NCBI GenBank assembly: GCA_029891385.1
Contig: JAIWQS010000180.1
Coordinates: 54,768-118,767 of the forward strand
Reading direction: 5' to 3'
From: Erythroxylum novogranatense
Lineage: Eukaryota; Streptophyta; Magnoliopsida; Malpighiales; Erythroxylaceae
Length of the DNA stretch: 64,000 bases
A program made the translations under genes and the position numbers. The notes under the pieces were generated by a model, which saw only the letters and a program-made list of their open reading frames with translations, had not been told where the DNA came from and searched no databases. Below, in pieces: positions 1 to 10,187 of this stretch (position 1 is the stretch's first letter; each line of letters starts with the position of its first letter).

Positions 1-858
1 TCAGTATGCCGAAGAGAAGGAGAAGAAAGGCAAGGGGGAGGGCGAGCGACTAATGCCGGGCAGTAGGAGTCCGCGATCAAGCTGGCCAGTACTGCCTCGA
101 TCGGGGACCTCGAAGTGTCCCGCCATATTGCCGAGAGGATTGTTCCTCCCGTGGATGAGTGGATCATGGACAGGAAGAGTAATGTGGAGCTGGGTCTCAA
201 CTCATTCAGAAAAGATCTGAGTGCTGGTGATGTCCTTCAGCGGTGGTGCAACGCCCTGGAGGCTCTGGACCAGAAGTCCGAGACCTTCATGAGCAGTGAA
301 GGCTTTGAAGGACGAGCTTTCGGAGGTGAAGGAGGGAAAAGACCTTCTTCAGGCTCATAACTCTTCTTTAGAGGAGGAGAAGAAATCTCGGGAGGAAGCG
401 ATGAGGGCGATAGCAGCGAAGGGCAAGCTGGTCAAGGTGTGAGGTCTTGAGAAGAAATGGAATCGAGAGGAAGCTTAAAGAAAAGTTTCTCCAAGATTGT
501 CATGCAATGGTGGAGGATGTGCACAGACCGAGGATGTGTTGAGGAGTTCATGATGCTCGCTAAGAGGCAACGAATCGAGGCGATCAAACGGTGGAAGAGG
601 AGAAACTCGAACGCCGAATGCCTAGAGCTCGCTCATGACGTAACCCTTTCGGTCCTAAAAAGTGCCATGAGAGTCACTTTCCGATGGGCCTGAGCGCCTT
701 CATTTGAAGATTACGCCGAGCCGCCGCTTCGCTCTCTACTTTCGTTGAGGGAATCAAGGAGAGGGTCGGGGAGCACTGTTGTTCCGGACGAGGAGTTGGA
801 TCTTAACTCTAAAGAGGAAGAGCTTCCTCATGAGGGTATTCCTCCGATTGCCCCTTAG
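1..858 (+). pseudogene. Antisense ORF remnant of the Tat element (putative gypsy-type transposon protein, coiled-coil C-terminus)
   Basis: Read over several frames on the plus strand, this segment encodes a charged helical protein tail. One stretch starts MSRHIAERIVPPVDEW (115). After a frame change near 300-310 the reading continues ALKDELSEVKEGKDLL and SLEEEKKSREEAMRAI, a heptad-rich coiled coil. An acidic tail PDEELDLNSKEEELP follows and stops at about 856-858. This architecture resembles the C-terminus of the plant 'putative gypsy type transposon' family (Pfam PF04195-like), which in Tat elements is encoded antisense in the 3' region. Here pol is on the minus strand, so the antisense placement fits. 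At least three frameshifts or stops are visible, so it is not expressible as given. The family call is from recall; the coiled coil and acidic tail are directly visible. Confidence 0.55.
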
Positions 859-1079
859 ACCTCGCTTCTCCCGATCGCCCGCTGCGACTCGAGATTTCAA
901 TGGCCCGCCGACTTCCGAAGCTTCTCCTTCTGCTGAATTTTAGAGCTCACCTGGTCGAGCTTATGCCAGGGCGAATTCAAAGGAATGAAATCTTTATTTT
1001 TGTCCTTCATTTTTTTGAAGCCATCTTCCATTTTTATGTTCTTTATTTTGGACGTATAATAGGATTTAATGAAGTTGCT

Positions 1080-1744
1080 CATAGTCGACCGACATCGAGG
1101 TCGACTTATAGTCGAGGCCGAGCTGAGGTCCCAAAGATCTTGTCTTGGTGATCGATCGGCCGTAATCGATCTATGTCGAGGCCGAGCGATGGTCCCAAGG
1201 ATCTTGTCTTGGGGACCGATCGACCGTAGTCGATATATGTCGAGGCCGAGCGATGGTCCCAAGGATCTTGTCTTGGCGATCGATCGACCGAAGTCGATCT
1301 ATGTCGAGGCCGAGCGAGGGTCCTAAGGATCTTGTCTTGGCGACCGATCGACCGTAGTCGATCTATATCGAGGCCGAGCTATAGTCCCAAGGATCTTATT
1401 CGCCAATCGATCGATCGTAGTCGCATCTATGTCGAGGTCGAGCGATGGTCCCAAGGATCTTGTTCGCGACCGATCGACCGTAGTCGATCTACGTCGAGGC
1501 GAGCGATGGTCCCAAGGATCTTGTCTTGGCGACCGATCGACCGTAGTCGATCTATGTCGTGGCCGAGCGATGGTTCTAAGGATCTTGTCTTGGCGACCGA
1601 TCGATCGTAATCGATCTATGTCGAGGCCGAGCGATGATCCCAAGGATCTTGTCTTGGTGACCGATCGACCGTAGTCGATCTATGTCGAGGCCGAACGAGG
1701 GTCCCAAAGATCTTGTCTTGGCGACCGATCGACCGTAGTCGATG
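1080..1744. repeat. 64-bp tandem array, about 10 units, in the 3' region of element E
   Basis: The phrase ggatcttgtcttgg recurs at 1199, 1263, 1327, 1391 (variant), 1455, 1516, 1580 and 1644, with a diverged copy near 1708. Spacing is 64 bp with one 61-bp unit. Each unit holds gaccgatcgaccgtagtcga and a tcgaggccgagcgatggtcc-like block. Open frames seen on both strands here (repeated DRSR/RSID-type peptides) are repeat artefacts, not genes. Hypervariable tandem arrays are typical of Tat 3' UTRs and can seed satellites. The 220 bp just upstream (859-1079) shows no recognisable feature. Confidence 0.9.
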
Positions 1745-1804
1745 GGATTTTCTATTCTGCCAATTTTAATGGAATTCATTCTTGCCGAGAAATCTGGAAA
1801 CCCC

Positions 1805-2650
1805 TTTATTGATGATAATGAGGGCGTGAGCCGTTAAAAAACCTGTTTGGCAGGGACAGAAAAAAGGTACCCATAGGTTTTGTACAAAAACAGTATTGAA
1901 CAAACATTAACTAAAATAAAACTTATCTATTGGTAGAACGCCTTCAGGTTTCGAGAGTTCCATGGCCTTGGTAGAATTTTTCCATTCACATCGCGTAGGG
2001 TGTAAGAGCCGTGCCCGGCTTGCTTGATAACCTGGTAGGGTCCTTCCCACGCCTGTCTGAGCTTTCCGGGGTGTTTCCCAACCTCTTCGACCTTTCACAG
2101 ATCGCACTCCACCGACCTTACGTCGCTTCGCTTTACTCTTACATTGTAGAACTTCGCCGCTCGGGTCGACGATTTACGAACGAAGTACGCCTCTATCCCT
2201 ATCTTCACTAAAAAGCACGAGCTCGGCTTTATTGATGATAATGAGGGCGTGAGCCGTTAAAAAACCTGTTTGGCAGGGACAGAAAAAAGGTACCCATAGG
2301 TTTTGTACAAAAACAGTATTGAACAAACATTAACTAAAATAAAACTTATCTACTGGTAGAACGCCTTCAGGTTTCGAGAGTTTCATGGCCTTGGTAGAAT
2401 TTTTCCATTCACATCGCGTAGGGTGTAAGAGCCGTGCCCGGCTTGCTTGATAACCTGGTAGGGTCCTTCCCACGACTGTCTGAGCTTTCCGGGGTGTTTC
2501 CCAACCTCTTCGGCCTTTCACAGGACGTACCCACCTACCTTTACGTCGCTCGGCTTTACTCTTCTGTTGTAGAACTTCGTCGCTTTCCGGCTGACGACTT
2601 CTGAACGAGCGGCTGCCCTATCCCTATCTTCACTGAAAAGCACGAGCTCG
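1805..2650. repeat. 423-bp tandem duplication covering the INT C-terminus and start of the 3' UTR of E
   Basis: The block beginning tttattgatgataatgagg at 1805 reappears at 2228. Similarity then continues through the poly-purine run, the stop codon and the terminal INT codons to about 2210 and 2650. The offset is 423 bp. The two copies differ by scattered substitutions and short indels, with copy 1 more degraded at its right end. The result is two successive pol 3' ends. Confidence 0.88.
1927..2110 (-). pseudogene. Second (duplicated) integrase C-terminus of element E
   Basis: On the minus strand this reads GKHPGKLRQAWEGPYQVIKQ, then GHGSYTLRDVNGK and PRPWNSRNLKAFYQ followed by a stop at 1927-1929. 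The GPYxV box and a PRxWNxxNLxxFY-like end are typical of Tat integrase C-termini. It is a duplicate of the copy ending at 2350 and has no upstream coding attached, so it cannot be translated as part of pol. Confidence 0.8.
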
Positions 2651-2731
2651 GCTCGACGAGCTTCATTATTCCATTCTTCATCATAGTTCAATACCCTTTG
2701 GTTATGCAAGACCACTTATATGGGGACTAAG
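2350..2731 (-). pseudogene. Integrase C-terminal region of element E (copy continuous with the rest of pol)
   Basis: From the right edge this encodes RVLNYDEEWNNEARRAELVL, then SEDRDRAAARSEV and KFYNRRVKPSDVKVGGYVL. After a frameshift near 2518 it reads GKHPGKLRQSWEGPYQVI and ends at the stop 2350-2352. The EDRDRAAxRSE and FYNRRVKP blocks are hallmark Tat integrase sequences. It continues the INT core that resumes at 12928 on the other side of element A. The frameshift separates the two halves. Confidence 0.82.
2727..2731. repeat. Left target-site duplication of element A (ctaag)
   Basis: ctaag directly precedes the LTR start tgttgg at 2732. The identical ctaag follows the other LTR end at 12923-12927. 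Removing A and one copy joins the two parts of E's integrase. Confidence 0.9.
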
Positions 2732-3306
2732 TGTTGGACCCCGTCTCCGAGGCCCAACATTCAGACCCCACAAGTACACATAAGCATAGAAGACCCATAA
2801 CTCACCACAATAGGGGAAACTTGTAATAGAAAAATTGGATAGGCTTTTTAAGAAAATATGTTCCTTATGCTTTCACGATTCTAACGCCACTGAAAACGCT
2901 TAATTCGGATCAGAAATGAAAAAGTTATAACCAAAATAGTCAAAACTGAACACTTTACTGACTTCGCTTCAAAATTGTAAAACCTTAGAGGCTAGCTTGC
3001 TGTTCAGTTTCTTCATAAAACTTGTAGGTTTAGGTCTTTAGTTTAATTTAAAATAAGAATCGCCTCAATCGGAGCTCTATAGCTCAAGATATTCTAAAAT
3101 TAGTGAAGTATATTCGCACTTTGACAACCGACGCCACATTTTGTTTCAAACTACCTTTTTCAAATTAAAAGCAATACTGACCAATCAGGTATAAAAAGAT
3201 AGAAAATTTTCTTATGAATCCAACGCTTCAAAAATCGCTAAATCGGAGGTTTGTACAAAAGTTATGGCCAAAAGAAGGAAGAGAGGTCAAAACACAAAAG
3301 CGAGAC

Positions 3307-3449
3307 GATGACGCCAAGACAGACGTTAAAATTAAATCTCGTGATGACGCCAAGATGTATACAAAAATTCATCTGTGATGACGCCAGCACAGACGAAAAA
3401 TTAAATCTGTGATGATGTCAGCACGATTTAAGATGACGCCATCACGCAT
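3307..3449. repeat. Degenerate gatgacgcc short-repeat block in the LTR of A
   Basis: gatgacgcc or a close variant starts at 3307, 3342, 3377, 3411 and 3432, usually followed by aagacagac or agcacagac. Spacing is irregular (about 21-35 bp). The other LTR has the same kind of block at 10627-10742 with fewer intact copies, so the block varies between the two LTRs. Confidence 0.6.
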
Positions 3450-4572
3450 TTAAAAATGAAGCCTAACTTCGTCTGAGCCCTTTCTCCAAAACATCCCCAC
3501 TTTGAAGATGCATAACTTTTCACTCAGAACTCTAAATTAGACACAGTTTAATTCGTTGGAAAGCTAAGAGACAAATCTACAACTTTCATGAAGATCATGG
3601 ACCTAAAATCCAACCCTATAAGGGCCAAAAGTTGACTCAAAGTTTCATCTTGAAATCTGCCATTTAGGCAGCACCTGCATCTGACTCTAACAACTCACAC
3701 TTTGCAATCAATACCTCAAAAATAGCTCATTAAACTTCATGGGAAAGCTCTACAGCTTGTCTAACACCCGCATGAAGTCTAACATAATCCCATTCGACCT
3801 ATAACAATTCATAATTTGGCTGAAAGCGCAAAACACCCAAATTTAACTCAAAGAGCACATCAGCCCATAAATTTTCAGAACTTCAACAACTTCTAAACTT
3901 CAGGAAATTTCCAGAAGCTCTCTCAAGGCAAAACTCAATGATAAAAGACTCAATACACATACTTCACACATAGATCACAAATCAACATAAACACATGATG
4001 AAGAGAGTACTAGAGCTCTCATTCTCTTTTCAAATCATAATAAAGATTAGATGCATAGCTTTGGTTACATATTGGCATATTCATCAATATCAAGTACAAC
4101 ATACAAAAGATGAGATGCTCAATGATAAATATGCTACAAAGCTATTCCAAAAGCTAGTTACTAACTTAATACAAAGTTCCTAAGTTTCTTGGAGTGATGC
4201 CTTGCCTTGCAAGGTTCAAATCTCAACTTTGATTTGCACCGAGGAGGAGAATGTGGTGAGCTAACACTACGATGGCTAACAAGTTTATACCATCTAATAA
4301 TGAGCCACACAACACATCATTAATAATCCAAACAATAACAATTCATCATATTAAGCTCAAATAACCCAAAATCATCACATAAGCACAACATGAGAGTTTA
4401 TCTCAATCAAACACACATTATGCATCATAAGCACAATTAAAGAATGGAATGCACACAACAGCTCGAGAGTTCCATAAACACGATTTAAAATCAAGTTTAT
4501 CAAACACGACGAGTCCATTTTGGATCTCGTAAGCCTCAAGCAGCAAAGGGAGAAGGCTAAGGGGGGTCAACG

Positions 4573-4578
4573 CACGTG
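4573..4578. promoter_or_regulatory. CACGTG (G-box-like) in the LTR of A
   Basis: A palindromic CACGTG lies within ggtcaacgcacgtgac. The same core with the same flanks occurs in the other Tekay LTRs here (11874, 31726, 48142, 57583), each followed or preceded by a conserved gttctctc or gagagaac element. bZIP/bHLH binding is an inference from the motif only. Confidence 0.45.
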
Positions 4579-5634
4579 ACTATCAAGTAGTTCTCTCTTG
4601 CCCAATCACAACTCATTTATGCTCACACATTCAAGAAAAGAATAGCATTTCATGCTTCTTTCATACTTTCAATCATCATAGTTTCACACTTTTCTTTCAA
4701 ATCAATAGAAATACACTTTCAATATACACACAATGTAGCAAAGATAGCACACATAGGCATTTGCCCATTACACAACAACTATAAAATGTTACCCACCTAT
4801 CGTAGAAATCCAATTCAAGATCGCCCTTCCTCCTTGTCTTCGAGTGGGGTTTTCTTGAGTTCCTTCAATTAAATCACACTTCATTCATTAAATACATTTT
4901 CAAAGAAGGTCATAATACTCATAAATCAAGCAAAGATGAAAATAAACCTTAAACCTAACCTACCCATAGGACATTTAAGCTAGAATAACCATAACCTTAG
5001 CTTAAAAGTCCCTAAAATCCATATATCTCACGCTTTCTCTATCTTTCTTCAAACTCTACACAAACCCTAACTTCCATCCTACACCATTTTCGAACCTAAC
5101 CTAAGCAAAGATTGAACTTACCTCTCACAAGTGGTTTTCTTATTTCCTCCTTCCTTCTACCTTCCTTCAAGCCTCCAACAACTCTCCTTTCCTTTTGGTC
5201 AAGCTTTCTTTCCTTGCTCACGCTTTTTGTTTCTCTTCCTTTAGGTGACTTACGACAACTTTGCTACTCCACTTCTCTTCTTAATTCCTTTATATCTCAA
5301 CCTAAAACCCTACCTCAAAACTATGTAGTTTTGATACTCCTTTAAAGCTCACTTATAAGACTTGGGCTTTCTCCTCATAAGCCCATTCACCTCTAATCCA
5401 CTTATTTCTAACCTTCCTTCTTCTTAACTCATTCTTTCCCAAAGCCCATTCCATCCAACATAAAGTCCAAGCCTTCATTTAATTCCCAACTTCGATTCCC
5501 AATCATACATGTTAAATCCAAGCCTCAATAAAATATATATCTATATAAACACATAATTAAAACAATTAAGGCAAGAATAGTAAATAAATAAATGAATAAT
5601 CAATTAAATAAATGAAAAATTTTCTGGCCCAACA

Positions 5635-5651
5635 ATTCTCCCTCCTAAAAG
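5635..5651 (-). promoter_or_regulatory. Polypurine tract of element A
   Basis: On the minus strand the sequence just before the LTR is purine-rich (ttaggagggagaat), adjacent to the LTR start tgttgg. It is preceded by the conserved string cgaaattctt that also precedes the tract at 20801. This is where plus-strand DNA priming would begin. Confidence 0.7.
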
Positions 5652-7200
5652 AATTTCGATCCTCGAAATTCTTACCGAATCCATGAAGAGGTACGGATAC
5701 TTCTCCTCATGGCTTCCAAAGGTTCCCAAGTTGCTTCCTCAATGAATGGTTCCTCCATAAGACCTTAACAAATTTCACACTCTTGCTCCTTAATACTTTT
5801 TCTTTGAATCTAAGATTTCTACTTGGTTGCTCCTCATAAGTCAAATCCTCTCTCAATTGAACCTCCAAGGTTGAACTATATGAAGGATCCGATCTGCACT
5901 TCCTTAGCATCGACACATGAAACACATGTGAATCTTAGACAACCCAATGGCAAATCTAACTTATAAGCCAAAGGTCCAATCCTCTCAATGATCTCATATG
6001 GGCCTATGTACCTCAAAGCTAAGCTTGCCCTTCTTGCCAAACCTCAAAATACCTTTCCATGGAGAAGCTCTAAGAAACACCTTTTCTCCCACTTCAAATT
6101 CCATCTCTTTCCTATGCAAGATCCAGATAGCTCTTCATCCTATCTTGAGTAGCTTTAAGCCTCCGCTTACCACTTTGATTTTATCCATCAGAACTCTGCA
6201 CTAGCTCAGTCCCATGAGCTTCCTCTCACCTTCCTCATCCCAACATATAGGAGTTTTACATCTCCTACCATATAAAGCCTCATAAGGTGCCATCCAATTC
6301 TTGAGTGATAGAAATTATTGTAAGCAAACTCAATCAAATGTAGTGATCATCCCACGAACCTTTGAAATCTAAAGCACAAGCTCTCAACATAGCCTCCAAA
6401 GTCCAGATCGTCCTCTCCGATCGTCCATCACCGAGGATGGAAAGTCAGATCAAATGCAATCTAGTCCCCAGAGCCTCCTCGCAAACTTTCCCAAAACTCG
6501 AGGTAAACCTAGATCCTATCGAAACTATCGAACTCTAATCCCATGAAGTCTAATTACCTCATCCACATACTTCTTAGCCAAAACATTCAAAGAATCCGTC
6601 TGCCTAATTGGCGAGAAGTGCTACCGACTTGGTCACCTATCCACAATCACCCATATAGCATCATGCTTCGCTAGTCTTCGGTAATCCCATCGAAAATCCA
6701 CGGTAATCTTCTCCCATTTCCATTCCTAATCGACAAAGGATTGAGCTTGCTCGAAGGTGCTTGGTGTTCACTTTCACTACGACACACTAAACATCTCTTA
6801 GCATACTCGCCACATCTTTCCTCATTTCCTTCCACCGAAATGGTCTTTCAAACTCGATACATCTTAGAACTCCCCAGGTGCATTGCATAAGGAGCGTTAT
6901 GCGCTTCATCAGGATCTCATCCTTCACTTTCAAGACATCCGAACACACAATCGTCACCCATAACCATCAATCCATCTTCCTTTACCTCTACATCGAGGGC
7001 TTGCCATCTTTATCTCCGTCAAGCTTACTCAAGTACTCATCCCGATCCCGCAATTCTTTGATCTTCCCTCAACACCGGTCTCACTCTGAAATTTGCCAAA
7101 ATACAGCCAGCTCAACTTGCTTCAATGTCACATCAAGTCCGCTAATTCCTTCAAAGAAGGGAAGGTACACTGCTCCACATGTGCCATAGTGGACTTCTTA
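5652..7200 (-). pseudogene. Integrase and chromodomain region of element A (decayed)
   Basis: On the minus strand from right to left one can read VIVDR near 6650, RQTDSLNVLAKKYVDEVIRL near 6560-6620, RSERTIWTLEAMLRACALDF near 6350-6430, RYIGPYEIIERIGPLAYKL near 5950-6020, FHVSMLRK at about 5900, and KVLWRNHS near 5750. These are the integrase core, the C-terminal GPYEI box and the chromodomain of Tekay elements. The frame changes repeatedly and stops occur, so no continuous protein exists. The catalytic Asp/Glu region is only partly readable. The product would integrate cDNA, with the chromodomain directing site choice. Confidence 0.8.
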
Positions 7201-8510
7201 CTCAATGCATCGCCTACAACATTATCTTTCCCCGATGGTAGTCTATCACCAAATCATAATCTTTAATAACTCCAACCATCGCCTCGCCTCAAATTCACTC
7301 TTTCTTCGAGTCAACAAGTACTTAAGGCTCTATGGTCCCAGAATACCTAGTAGTAACTCCATACAAGAAGGTTCCAAATTTTCAATGCGAAAATAATAAA
7401 TAATTTAACTCCAAATCATGAATAGGTAGTTCATCTCATAAGGCTTCAATCGCTTAGAAGCATAGGCAATCACTTTCTCTCCTTACATCAATACACATCC
7501 TAAACCCTTCCTAAGAAGCGCCACTGCACACAATGTATCCATCATCACCATAGGTAATGTCAAAATCGGCGCATAGTAAGCCTATTCTTCAATTCCTCAA
7601 AACTACTCGACACTCTTCACCCACTCAAACTTCGATTCTTTCTTGTCAATTTGGAAAATGGAGCGACTATCAAAGAAAAGCCCTCCACAAACCTCCCGTA
7701 GTATCCACTAATCCCAAGAAACTCCTCACCTCACCACATTCTTAGTGCTTCCCATTTAACCACAGCTTCTATCTTTGTGGATCCACATGCACTCCACGCC
7801 TCAAATCACACGCCCAAGAAATACCACTTTCTTAGCCAAAATTCAGACTTGTTTAACTTGCATACAACTCGCTCTTTCTCAAGGTCTCCAAAGCAACCCT
7901 CAAGTGATCCTCGTGTTCTCATCACTTCTTAGAATAGACCAATATATCATCAATAAAGACAATGATAAATTGATCTAGAAAAGACTCAAGACTTATTAAT
8001 CAAATCCATAAAGACTGCAGGAGCATTTGTTAACCCGAAGGCATAACTAAAACTCAAGTGACCATACCGCGCCCTAAAAGCGCCTTTGACACATCGGTCT
8101 CCTTAATCCTCAACCGATGATAACCCGATCTCAAATCTATCTTGAAAAGACTCTCGCCTTGCAGAATCGATCAAACAAATCATCTATGCTACGGAGCGGA
8201 TATCCGTTTAATGGTGGCCCGATTCAACTTCCTATAATCCACACACATCCGCAACGACCCATCTTTCTTCTTCACAAAAGCACCGAGCTCCCAAGGGCAA
8301 GAGCTCGCCTAATGTAACCCTTCTCCAAAAGATCCCCAATTGCTCCTTAAGCTCCTTCAATTCCGTTGAGCCATTCTTGAAGGCGAATTGAAATCGATCC
8401 AAGACTGAAGAAACTCAACGGAAAACTCAATTTCCCTCGAGGAGGTAGTCCTCGCAATTCCTCGGGAAAGACGTCCGGGAATTCCCTGACTACAGGAATA
8501 TCCTCCAACC
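7201..8510 (-). pseudogene. Reverse transcriptase and RNase H region of element A (decayed)
   Basis: The RT catalytic box reads QFIIVFIDDILVYS on the minus strand around 7935-7975, with the FIDD aspartates. The DLRSGYHRL box lies at about 8110-8140 and the RT start LEDIPVVREFPDVFPEEL near 8440-8520. RNase H is represented by frame-shifted pieces at 7200-7700. Compared with elements B and C the same boxes are in the same order. In the DLRSGYH(Q/R) box a codon reads CGG where one other copy keeps CAG, an example of the CAG/CTG-to-CG pattern described in the findings. Confidence 0.8.
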
Positions 8511-8515
8511 TCCCT

Positions 8516-8986
8516 CTATCTTCTTCCGTGTCTAATATAGGCCAAATACGCTTCACACCCCTTACTCATCAATCTCTCTGCTGACATAGCTGAAACAATC
8601 CGAGGCGGAGTGACTCTTTTATCTCCCACAAATGCCACTTTTCTGCCATTCTCTGACTCGAATTCCACTGTCTTTTGCTTGCAGTCTAAGTTGGCATGAT
8701 ATTTCTCTAAAGTATCCATACCTAGGATCACATCTAATCCTCCCATCTTCAAAGACATCAAATCCACCACAAACATCCCTCCACTAATCTCTATCTCACA
8801 GTCTCTATACACTTGACTGATAACAATAAACTGGCCGATAGGAGTACTCACTATCAACGGAGTATCCAATGGGCTCAAGACTCTACCACATACAGTTTTA
8901 CCCGACGACACAAAGGAGTGGGTAGAACCTGGATCAATCAAAGCAAGAACATCAATATCAAACGGTTTTATCATACCCGTCACCAC
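8516..8986 (-). CDS. Retroviral-type aspartic protease segment of element A (156 aa open frame)
   Basis: The longest clean coding stretch in A. Near residues 13-26 it contains VLALIDPGSTHSFVSSG, the plant Tekay version of the D(S/T)G catalytic box (here D-P-G-S). Downstream are GGLDVILGMDTLEKYHANLD and CKQKTVEFE, typical of the RVP_2 protease fold. Its end overlaps in another frame the start of RT. It is an internal part of the gag-pol polyprotein, so the first Met is not a real start. It has ordinary CTG/CAG content, unlike the flanking frame-shifted pol. Confidence 0.8.
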   Translation of the reverse strand: MVTGMIKPFDIDVLALIDPGSTHSFVSSGKTVCGRVLSPLDTPLIVSTPIGQFIVISQVYRDCEIEISGGMFVVDLMSLKMGGLDVILGMDTLEKYHANLDCKQKTVEFESENGRKVAFVGDKRVTPPRIVSAMSAERLMSKGCEAYLAYIRHGRR

Positions 8987-9067
8987 TTCGAGTCATCTCG
9001 CCTCTCTCGAGTCATAGCAACACTCTAGTGGTGCTTGCCTGGATCTGCTTCTAGAGGATAAGCTCTC

Positions 9068-10187
9068 TTAGGTACACCGAGCTACCCACATCGCCACATT
9101 CTTCGCCCCACCGCCTCGCCCTTCTACAGAAGCTTGCATCCGTGACTCCTCTCTTCCGTTCTGGCTTAGACACCGTCTGCTATGTATCCTTTCGCCCACA
9201 ATTGAAACATGCTCCCGAAAATCATGACATTCCCCATGAAGGTTCCTATAATGCTCACACCTAGGAAGAGGTGGTCTCTCCCCATCTCCTCTTCTACCGC
9301 CCACCGCTGAGGCTGGTGCGACATGAAGAAGTCTTCATCGGCCCAGCCGGCCCCACCAGTGCTCCTCTCCTCGACAGACAGAAAAGTTCGCACTTCTCTC
9401 AGGAATAAGTACCACCTCCTCCCGAATCGCTCTCTTCCTTCCTCTTTCGTGGATCGCACTCTTAATGTTTTCGATGTTCTCTACTCTCAACGTTATTTCA
9501 ACCAATCTGAAAATTGCCAAAGTTTTGCACTACCACCTTCTCTCTCGATGGCGAGATGCAATCCCGACTCAAATTGGCGACACTTAGCAAATTTCATCAA
9601 CATCAACTCAAGTTGCACTCGACAACCGAGTAAACCGACGCCATACTCAAGCAATGACCATCTCCTCGGGTGAGACTCAAAACTCCTCTCGCTTCAATGA
9701 ATGTACACCTCAGACAGATTCTTCTTCCCGACATAGTCAGAAGTCTCCCATGTCAACCCTACTGGTCTCGCTCGACTTCACACCGCCTCCCACCAGCAGA
9801 AGGCATCACCCCGCAGAGTCGGGCAAGATAGACCACTCTCTCATCATCCTCAAGACTCCATCTCGATCCAAGACCCTTTCGGTCTTCCTCAACCAAGTCT
9901 CATTGTTCAGATCCGTGGTCCCGTGGAAATCCACCGCCCATACGCCCTCGCCTTGTCAAACCGCCTCCTTTCTTAGCCGGGCCGAACTAGAAGCTCGAGG
10001 TATTTGACCCATAGCCCTGAACAAATGCTTGGGTAAATGCCTCGAATAATCTCTGTCAGAGCAGCACTGCTCAAACCGACTAGGCGATCGCCGAGTCTCG
10101 AGATCAAGGGCTCACTACTTTGCCCTAGAGGGCCTCAGGCACTCCGGCCACGCCACTGAAAACTAGAGGGCCTCAGCACTCAGCACT
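9068..10187 (-). pseudogene. gag region of element A (nucleocapsid and capsid remnants)
   Basis: On the minus strand near 9200-9290 a zinc-knuckle remnant reads CEHYRNLHGEC, followed by a second knuckle region that is frame-shifted. The rest, to about 10187, aligns by position with gag of element B (28330-29538) but is broken into short frames. The N-terminus is missing: sequence similar to B's gag leader stops near 10140-10187, where the truncated LTR begins. Gag would form the particle and bind the RNA; this copy cannot. Confidence 0.6.

Larger units (their letters stand above)
2732..5634 (-). repeat. 3' LTR of element A (2903 bp)
   Basis: The LTR is bounded by tgttgg at 2732 and ggcccaaca at 5634, next to TSD ctaag on the left and a polypurine tract (minus strand) on the right. 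It is highly similar along its length to 10188-12922. It contains a variable block of gatgacgcc-type short repeats (3307-3449), a CACGTG motif (4573-4578) and a possible TATA-like tatatc on the minus strand near 5290. The ORFs seen in it are small and unrelated to known proteins. Confidence 0.9.

Noticed and set aside
897..1779. Overlapping open frames on both strands encoding DRSRS/RSID-type peptides
   Set aside because: They are translations of the 64-bp tandem array; period and composition explain them.
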